NCBI GenBank assembly: GCA_009783635.1
Contig: WRDC01000057.1
Coordinates: forward strand, 1-9,582
Direction of reading: 5' to 3'
Length of the DNA stretch: 9,582 bases
Source: Methanimicrococcus sp.
GTDB taxonomy: Archaea; Halobacteriota; Methanosarcinia; Methanosarcinales; Methanosarcinaceae
Part shown: one piece after another, positions 5,412-9,582 of the stretch
Layout: every line of letters starts with the position of its first letter
Position numbering within the stretch: the first letter of the stretch is position 1
Notes under the pieces: generated by a model
Databases searched by the model: none
The model's input: only the letters and a program-made list of their open reading frames with translations
Told to the model about the DNA's origin: nothing
Made by a program: the position numbers and the translations under genes

Positions 5412-6754
5412 CTGCTCCCCGCTGCCTGAGTCTGATAATCTATTTCAGCGGCGCCTTTTCCGATGGGGCTGAAAATCAGCCGGATACCGCTGTTTTTGAT
5501 ATAATCCCGAACACGTTTTGCGGTATGGGCGACCATCCCCTGACTTGTTAAAATCAGGCACCGGCTGCCCGTAATTGCGTTTAAGATCGAACGGTCGATC
5601 ACGCCCGAGTTGCAAACAATCTGTATGCCTTGGTTTTCGGCGATGTCTTTGCTCAGTTTGCCCATGGCGCCGATATGATTGATATCGTATTTTTTGACAA
5701 TGGTTTCAAATTCGTCTTTATCGAAACTTTCCATGTTGTAAACATAAACGGCCCCCGGCCTCAGAACCCGGCGCTTCAGTTCGACAACGGCGGTACCGTC
5801 ATCATTTCGGAACAGGACGCGTGAATTCACGGCTTCATAAAGCCCTTCTTTTGTATAATCGCCGAACAGAACGCCTAAATTAACGCACTGGCCGACAGCG
5901 ACTTCGGGGCTGATGTCAATGCGCATCAAATCAATTGACCGCAGCGTTCGAACGAGCTCCGGCAGATCTTTCGGATGTCCGTTTCCCGTTGACAGCCATC
6001 TTTTTTCCAGCTCTCGGTAAATATCCAAAATGAGCGGGTTTTTTAAAGAGGAATCACGAACTTGCTCTTCTTTTGAGAAGACAGCGCCCGGACTGCCCTC
6101 ATCGATCAGGCGGCTGTCCGACAGCAAATAAACGTAATCCGACCAAGCGTAAGCCAAATCAACGTCGTGGGTTGAAATGATGATGGTCTTTCCCATGTGG
6201 TTCAATTCGTTCAGAATGTCTAAAATCTCATCGGCGCCCACGGGATCTAAATTGGACAGCGGTTCGTCCAAAATGATGACCTCCGGGTCCATTGCCAACA
6301 CGCCGGCGATGGCCGTGCGCTTTTTCTGGCCGCCGCTTAAATGATGGGGAGGTTTGTCTTTGAGATGCCGGATGCCGAAATGGTCCAGCATTTGGTTGAC
6401 AACGCGTTCGACTTCCTCTTTGGAATAACCGAGATTCGTAGGACCGAAAGCGATATCCTGATAAACCGTCGGCGCAAAAAGCTGGTCGTCCGAATTTTGA
6501 AAAACAATGCCGACCTTTTTGCGGAGGTCGCGAAGACCGGAGGACGAATACTCAACATCCTTTCCGTCGTAAATGATTTTTCCTTTCTTCGGTTTCAATG
6601 TGCCGTTCAATAACAGGAAAAGAGTCGACTTTCCGGAACCGTTTTTCCCGACGAATGAAATTCTTTTGCCTTCGGGGATTACGATGGAAATATCATCAAT
6701 GGCTTTGGTTCCGTCAGGATAACTGAATTCTAAATTTCTGGTTTCTAAAATCAT
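5387..6754 (-). CDS. cbiO: Cobalt ECF transporter ATPase CbiO with long C-terminal extension
   Basis: CbiO is the ATP-hydrolysing subunit that drives cobalt uptake through CbiMNQ at the membrane. Residues 1-240 form a complete ABC ATPase: Walker A GKNGSGKST (36-44), Q-loop VFQNSDDQ (84-91), signature LSGGQKKR (139-146), Walker B VIILDEP (159-165), D-loop SNLD (167-170) and switch His196 in STHD. A standard CbiO is about 270-280 residues, whereas this one has 455. The extra domain (about 260-445) has alternating hydrophobic strands and helices and ends in a conserved-looking stretch, CNSGVIDRSILNAITGSRCL (381-400) followed by SQGMVAHTAKRVRDYI (404-419). I do not recognise its fold; I believe some other methanogen CbiO proteins are also long. 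The ATG has AAGGA eight bases upstream, in the last unit of an 18-bp repeat array. The C-terminal residues after about 444 are low complexity and repeat-derived. Confidence 0.93.
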   Translation of the reverse strand: MILETRNLEFSYPDGTKAIDDISIVIPEGKRISFVGKNGSGKSTLFLLLNGTLKPKKGKIIYDGKDVEYSSSGLRDLRKKVGIVFQNSDDQLFAPTVYQDIAFGPTNLGYSKEEVERVVNQMLDHFGIRHLKDKPPHHLSGGQKKRTAIAGVLAMDPEVIILDEPLSNLDPVGADEILDILNELNHMGKTIIISTHDVDLAYAWSDYVYLLSDSRLIDEGSPGAVFSKEEQVRDSSLKNPLILDIYRELEKRWLSTGNGHPKDLPELVRTLRSIDLMRIDISPEVAVGQCVNLGVLFGDYTKEGLYEAVNSRVLFRNDDGTAVVELKRRVLRPGAVYVYNMESFDKDEFETIVKKYDINHIGAMGKLSKDIAENQGIQIVCNSGVIDRSILNAITGSRCLILTSQGMVAHTAKRVRDYIKNSGIRLIFSPIGKGAAEIDYQTQAAGSSSDLDKEI

Positions 6755-6755
6755 A

Positions 6756-6900
6756 ATGAATTTCCTTAAATTTGATGAATTTCCTTAATTTGATGAATTT
6801 CCTTAATTTGATGAATTTCCTTAATTTGATGAACTTCCTTAATTTGATGAACTTCCTTAATTTGATGAACTTCCTCAATTTGATGAATTCCCTTAAATTA
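6756..6900 (-). repeat. 18-bp tandem repeat carrying Shine-Dalgarno-like units between cbiQ and cbiO
   Basis: Eight copies start at about 6756, 6774, 6792, 6810, 6828, 6846, 6864 and 6882, with unit GATGAATTTCCTTAATTT (plus strand; the first and last copies are 19 bp). On the minus strand each unit contains AAGGAA followed by TTCAT. The copy nearest cbiO supplies its ribosome binding site: AAGGA, eight bases, ATG. The array fills nearly all of the 155-base cbiQ-cbiO gap. The period of 18 keeps both strands open (NFLNLM and KLRKFI), but neither is a credible protein. Confidence 0.93.
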
Positions 6901-6909
6901 AAACCGTCA

Positions 6910-7695
6910 TTAAAAGACTTGGATCCCCCGGGAATATATGAAAACGGCAATGACTGAAAAGACAAAGACGGCGGAAAGAAGCACATCCGGAACGGAAATC
7001 TTGTATTTGGCTTCGTAGTGAGCCAGTTTACCGTCATAACATCTGGAATTCATGGCCAGATAAAGGCGGTCTCCCTGTTCCAGTGTTTGAATGAACAGGC
7101 TGCCGACAAGCAGGCCGGCCGAGTAGACGGTGCTTCTGTAATTGCGATAGCCGAATCTCATTTTCTGCGCCGACTGAATATTCAAAAGAAGGTCCAAAAA
7201 TACGAAGATGTACCGGTAAATCAGCATCGTCAGCTCCGTGAAAACATCCAGAAATGAAAAGCGCTTGAAGTAAGAGAACAATTCAAGAATCGGTGTGGTC
7301 ATCGCTAAAAAAAACATACTTGAAACGCCGCTGAGAGACCGGACAAAGATAAGAATCGACAGATTTGCGCTTCCCTGCGTGACGGTCAACATCCATTTGA
7401 AAACCGGAATTTCCAAGAGAACACCGCCGCCCTGCCCAATGGAAAAGAAAGCTAAAATAATACAGCTGACGGCAATGAAACCGAGAACGGATAAAAATAA
7501 TTTGAAATACAGGCGGATCGGAATTTTGCCGAAGACCAGCGTCGCGAAAATCATGCAAATCAAAATAAAAGCCGGAAGAACGGGTGAATTTGCGAGAAGT
7601 CCCGCTGCCAGAGCGAAGATGACTAAAAGCACTTTAAGAGTTGTGTTTTTGTATCTCAGCGGACTGAGAAGTGCAATGTCGTCCATATTTCTCAT
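6910..7695 (-). CDS. cbiQ: Cobalt ECF transporter transmembrane protein CbiQ (T component)
   Basis: CbiQ is the membrane scaffold that couples CbiO ATP hydrolysis to movement of the substrate-binding CbiM. The 261-residue protein shows hydrophobic segments at about 21-38, 40-58, 65-84, 108-135, 155-172 and 234-255. It also has the two cytoplasmic coupling motifs of T components in recognisable form: SAQKMRFGYRN (175-185), and AMNSRCYDG (214-222), related to the family's AMxARGY pattern. Length is normal for CbiQ. A weak GGA lies about 11 bases before ATG 7695; the second Met (residue 4) is an alternative start. It is separated from cbiN by 639 bases with its own predicted promoter, so cbiQO is probably a transcription unit distinct from cbiMN. 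Confidence 0.95.
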   Translation of the reverse strand: MRNMDDIALLSPLRYKNTTLKVLLVIFALAAGLLANSPVLPAFILICMIFATLVFGKIPIRLYFKLFLSVLGFIAVSCIILAFFSIGQGGGVLLEIPVFKWMLTVTQGSANLSILIFVRSLSGVSSMFFLAMTTPILELFSYFKRFSFLDVFTELTMLIYRYIFVFLDLLLNIQSAQKMRFGYRNYRSTVYSAGLLVGSLFIQTLEQGDRLYLAMNSRCYDGKLAHYEAKYKISVPDVLLSAVFVFSVIAVFIYSRGIQVF

Positions 7696-7739
7696 AATTG
7701 GTCATTTCCGTCTGTGATACCGTGAGAATACCGTCTTCA

Positions 7740-7777
7740 TTTCATCTGAAATATTTCGTCTGATTTTCGTCTGATTA
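7740..7777. repeat. Short direct repeats in the cbiQ leader
   Basis: Three successive copies of TTTCRTCTGA-like sequence occur about 12-14 bases apart, read on the minus strand as TCAGACGAAA or TCAGATGAAA. They lie between the hairpin at 7786-7807 and cbiQ, in the predicted leader. They may be protein-binding sites or remnants of replication slippage. Confidence 0.5.
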
Positions 7778-7785
7778 TTTGTCCG

Positions 7786-7807
7786 GTCTAAAATTTGTTT
7801 TTTAGAC
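7786..7807 (-). promoter_or_regulatory. Perfect hairpin in the predicted cbiQO leader
   Basis: GTCTAAAA (7786-7793) pairs with TTTTAGAC (7800-7807) across a 6-base loop. It falls within about ten bases of the predicted transcription start, so it is either an operator at the promoter or a 5' end hairpin in the RNA. Confidence 0.45.
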
Positions 7808-7837
7808 AATAATAATTTAGATGAATATGAGAAACGC

Positions 7838-7848
7838 TGTTATAAAGC
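7838..7848 (-). promoter_or_regulatory. Predicted promoter (BRE and TATA) for cbiQO
   Basis: The minus strand reads CAAAAGCTTTATAACAG: an A-rich BRE-like stretch directly followed by a TTTATAA box. The predicted start near 7816 gives a leader of about 120 bases to cbiQ. Confidence 0.5.
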
Positions 7849-7975
7849 TTTTGCATAAAATCAAAATAAATCAGGTATGCTGTACTTGAAAATAAAACGA
7901 ATATGAAAAAAAGAAACAAAAAGTAAGACGAAAATGAGAAGAGATAATAAAAAAAGGGCGTACCGGCTGTTTAGA

Positions 7976-8000
7976 ATTTGAACCTCCGCCTCGTTCAAAT
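7976..8000. repeat. Isolated 8-bp inverted repeat in the cbiN-cbiQ spacer
   Basis: ATTTGAAC (7976-7983) and GTTCAAAT (7993-8000) pair perfectly around the loop CTCCGCCTC. It is G+C-richer than the surrounding spacer. It does not extend into a tRNA. Between here and the promoter at 7838-7848 is A-rich sequence with no gene I can support. Confidence 0.5.
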
Positions 8001-8041
8001 CAGAAGCAAGAGAAGGTTATTTTTTGGATGAAACGATAATT

Positions 8042-8164
8042 TGAAACACCCGTTTTCTTCAATTTAATTCAAAACCCGAACGCCCCTTTTTCAATTAAAC
8101 CTAAAAGATAAGTTTAGGGAAAAGGGGCGTTCACTTTTCCTGGCCTTAAAAAAAGGGTGTTTCA
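8042..8164 (+). repeat. Palindromic element B, second copy of the covarying hairpin element
   Basis: Nested pairings: outermost TGAAACACCC (8042-8051) with GGGTGTTTCA (8155-8164); main stem GAACGCCCC (8078-8086) with GGGGCGTTC (8124-8132), extended by TTTTTC with GGAAAA; inner stem TAAAC (8096-8100) with GTTTA (8112-8116); and loop CTAAAAGATAA (8101-8111). The architecture and loop length are the same as in element A, but the stems differ by compensating changes. It lies in opposite orientation relative to neighbouring genes. Confidence 0.85.
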
Positions 8165-8192
8165 TTTTTTGTTTTTGTATGAAAAACAGAAA

Positions 8193-8314
8193 AGCTGAAA
8201 AATTGAAAAAGTGAAAAAAATAGAAAGCTGAAAATTGAAAAAGTGAAAAAAATAGAAAGCTGAAAATTGAAAAAGTGGAAAAAATAGAAAAGCTGAAAAT
8301 TGAAAAAAGTGAAA
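8193..8314. repeat. 32-33-bp tandem repeat after cbiN
   Basis: Four copies start at 8193, 8226, 8258 and 8291, each beginning AGCTGAAAATTGAAAA (with one extra A in the first). On the minus strand each reads as closely spaced T tracts, so together with the hairpin at 8315-8344 it looks like an amplified terminator region for cbiMN. Confidence 0.85.
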
Positions 8315-8344
8315 AAAAGCTTAAATTAAAAAATTTAAGCTTTT
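8315..8344 (-). terminator. Hairpin and U-tract terminator of cbiMN
   Basis: AAAAGCTTAAATT (8315-8327) and AATTTAAGCTTTT (8332-8344) are a perfect 13-bp inverted repeat with a 4-base loop. On the minus strand the stem is followed by a run of T and further T tracts. The cbiN stop codon (8337-8335) sits within the stem. Confidence 0.75.
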
Positions 8345-8637
8345 GCGTGCTGCTTTTTGCATTTGTTCATGCCGTAGTAGTACCCGAAGAAGAGGCCGAT
8401 AATCAGCGCGCCGATCGCTCCTTGCAAACAGAAGAGCAGAGCTTCGGTCTCGCCTCCCGGCGGTTCCCAAAGGGGTTCGAAAATGGGTTCATAATCGGGA
8501 TCGATCTCATAAATCAAATCTTCGGCCATACCGTCGGCGCCGCTGAATTCGGAGTCGTGTACGGTTGTCTGGTAAAGGAAAACACCGGCGAAAATGATGA
8601 GTGCCGCAATCAAAATGTATTCGATTTTTATTGACAT
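8335..8637 (-). CDS. cbiN: Cobalt transport protein CbiN
   Basis: CbiN is the small auxiliary membrane subunit that assists metal loading of CbiM and marks the cobalt-type (CbiMNQO) system. The 100-residue protein has two membrane helices (about 6-24 and 67-90) flanking an extracytoplasmic loop. That loop holds the family's GADGMAEDLI (33-42) and the PPGGETEALLF stretch (59-69). Length is typical. The start is supported by GAGGT six bases upstream, and this ribosome binding site overlaps the cbiM stop codon with a 9-base gap between the genes, indicating coupled translation. The C-terminus is Lys/His-rich (KCKKQHAKA). The stop lies in the terminator stem, and cbiQ does not follow directly. 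Confidence 0.95.
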   Translation of the reverse strand: MSIKIEYILIAALIIFAGVFLYQTTVHDSEFSGADGMAEDLIYEIDPDYEPIFEPLWEPPGGETEALLFCLQGAIGALIIGLFFGYYYGMNKCKKQHAKA

Positions 8638-8646
8638 GTTGGTACC

Positions 8647-9318
8647 TCAGGCATTAATTTTAGCAAGCTGTTCTTCTGAAATCGTCTTTGTCTTGAGGAA
8701 GAAGTCGCCTTTGAGTTTTGCGATGTATTTGAATGCCACCATAATGATCAAACCTTCAATAATGGCAAGCGGGATCTGCGTAACAGCGAAAATCTCAAGG
8801 AAGGGAATGAAGTTATCCATACCGTAAGCAAGCGAAAGCTGGAGAGCTGTCATGACATAAGTACTCAAGTCCGCAATAAAGACAACCAAGAAAACGGTCA
8901 CATAAATGTTGAGTTTGGTCTTTTTCAAAATTCTGTATAAGCCCCAAGCGAGGAGCGGTCCGAAGAAGCCCATGGAGAAACAGTTGGCGCCAAGCGTGGT
9001 TAAACCGCCGTGGGCCAGTAAGACGGCTTGGAACAGCAAAACGATTGCCGCCAGAACCGAAGTGATCGCCGGACCGAATGTGAAAGAAGACAGGCCGGTA
9101 CCGGTCGGATGCGAAGACGACATACTGACGGCAGAGGGGATTTTCAAACTGGACAAAACAAAGATAAAAGCGCCTGAAACGGCCAAGAGCGGCAGAACTT
9201 CACGGTCTTTGCGGACAATTTTGTTGAGCTGGTAAATACCGACGATCAAAATGATCGCGGTGATTGCCCACCAAAAAATGGCCCATTCCCACGGAAGCAT
9301 GCCTTCCATAATGTGCAT
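8647..9318 (-). CDS. cbiM: Cobalt ECF transporter substrate-binding membrane protein CbiM
   Basis: CbiM binds Co2+ and presents it for import. The 223-residue protein begins MHIMEG, the conserved N-terminus whose Met1 amino group and His2 coordinate the metal in the CbiM/NikM family. His70 in SSSHPTGTG (67-75) is the further conserved metal ligand. Several membrane segments follow, with the conserved HGGLTTLGAN (103-112) and ADLSTYVMTALQL (149-161). Because the N-terminus is the metal site, the start is fixed at ATG 9318-9316, and it is backed by AGGAG seven bases upstream. The presence of cbiN next door argues for cobalt rather than nickel, which would fit corrinoid production for the nearby methyl-carrier system. 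Confidence 0.96.
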   Translation of the reverse strand: MHIMEGMLPWEWAIFWWAITAIILIVGIYQLNKIVRKDREVLPLLAVSGAFIFVLSSLKIPSAVSMSSSHPTGTGLSSFTFGPAITSVLAAIVLLFQAVLLAHGGLTTLGANCFSMGFFGPLLAWGLYRILKKTKLNIYVTVFLVVFIADLSTYVMTALQLSLAYGMDNFIPFLEIFAVTQIPLAIIEGLIIMVAFKYIAKLKGDFFLKTKTISEEQLAKINA

Positions 9319-9372
9319 AGCTTAACTCCTGAATTTTTGGATTACAAGTAAACGGAATGAAATAATTAAAAC

Positions 9373-9447
9373 ACACCGAAAAACAATTTAATTTAACAAC
9401 AAGGGCTTCTCAGCCCGATAAGGTAATAAAAAAATGTAAATCGGTGT
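9373..9447 (-). promoter_or_regulatory. Structured 5' leader of cbiMN, candidate cis-regulatory RNA
   Basis: In the minus-strand transcript, ACACCGA (9447-9441) can pair with TCGGTGT (9379-9373). These enclose a perfect hairpin, GGGCT-GAGA-AGCCC (9416-9403), with a GNRA-type tetraloop. The closing stem begins within a few bases of the predicted transcription start. It matches no riboswitch class I can identify; the CUGAGA string resembles part of the thiamine riboswitch, but the rest of that motif is missing. Confidence 0.4.
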
Positions 9448-9462
9448 TAATACATTGATTAA
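9447..9462. promoter_or_regulatory. Imperfect palindrome at the predicted cbiM start site, possible operator
   Basis: TTAATACATTGATTAA is palindromic at six of eight position pairs and overlaps the predicted transcription start near 9454. That is a position suited to a repressor. It does not resemble the NikR site. Confidence 0.3.
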
Positions 9463-9476
9463 TTACACATTTCTAA

Positions 9477-9485
9477 GATATAAAG
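9477..9485 (-). promoter_or_regulatory. Predicted TATA box of cbiMN
   Basis: The minus strand reads CTTTATATC, about 27 bases before the proposed start near 9454, leaving a leader of roughly 135 bases. From 9486 to the window end I see only AT-rich sequence with short AAGATAAGATAA-like repeats and no gene. Confidence 0.5.
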
Positions 9486-9582
9486 ACATGAGATTTGGGT
9501 CATATATCTAATCATAAAAGATAAGATAAAAAATAAGATAAATCCCGAATCATGTCAAAAAATAAATGAAAAAAATAAAAAA

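Noticed and set aside
6714..7037. 107-codon minus-strand frame with KLRKFI repeats and the opposite-strand NFLNLM frame
   Set aside because: Both exist because an 18-bp repeat keeps frames open. They overlap cbiQ and cbiO and the array is better read as a leader repeat.
7976..8000. Possible tRNA T-arm or attachment site, because the minus strand contains GGTTCAAAT
   Set aside because: The 5-bp T stem does not form and no acceptor, D or anticodon arm is present nearby.
9403..9416. Thiamine riboswitch, because the leader contains GGGCUGAGA
   Set aside because: The other conserved parts of that riboswitch, such as the CUGAUC-containing helix, are absent, and cbiM is not a thiamine gene.

Overview
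This window looks like a chromosomal segment of a methylotrophic methanogenic archaeon. It is most likely a Methanosarcinaceae relative; a gut-type genus such as Methanimicrococcus is my guess, and Methanomassiliicoccales cannot be excluded. The evidence is an archaeal Trm1 tRNA methyltransferase, an archaeal-type FtsY, a corrinoid protein and methyltransferase pair of the MtaC/MtaA families, a CbiMNQO cobalt transporter, TTTATATA-like promoter boxes, and an in-frame UAG in trm1 that appears to be read as pyrrolysine. All supported genes lie on the minus strand, so transcription runs from high to low coordinates. Spacers are very AT-rich and full of short tandem repeats.

Layout in order of transcription. 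From 9582 to 8335: an AT-rich leader with a TATA box, a possible operator and a folded 5' leader, then cbiM and cbiN, closed by a perfect hairpin followed by T-rich tandem repeats. From 8334 to 7696: a 639-base spacer with a large palindromic element (element B), two smaller hairpins and a second promoter. From 7695 to 5387: cbiQ, an 8-copy 18-bp array whose units each carry a Shine-Dalgarno-like sequence, then a long cbiO with an unidentified C-terminal domain. From 5386 to 4960: a degenerate repeat array, a promoter with an inverted repeat, and a leader hairpin. From 4959 to 2984: a MtaA-like methyltransferase and a MtaC-like corrinoid protein, overlapping by ATGA. From 2983 to 2637: palindromic element A (a diverged copy of B in the opposite orientation), a T-rich repeat and the ftsY promoter. 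From 2636 to 1: ftsY (TTG start), a 22-bp tandem array, and trm1, which runs off the window edge.

The theme is one-carbon and corrinoid metabolism. CbiMNQO imports cobalt for corrinoid synthesis, and the MtaC/MtaA-like pair needs that corrinoid to carry methyl groups toward coenzyme M. FtsY and Trm1 are housekeeping genes (membrane protein targeting and tRNA G26 dimethylation).

The most notable observations are: (1) trm1 continues in frame past a UAG codon for about 65 residues of recognisable Trm1 sequence, then enters a collagen-like Gly-X-Y tail; (2) two copies of a hairpin element show compensatory stem changes and a conserved 11-nt loop; (3) CbiO has a roughly 200-residue C-terminal extension of unknown role; (4) tandem repeats sit at almost every gene junction and overlap the ends of several genes.
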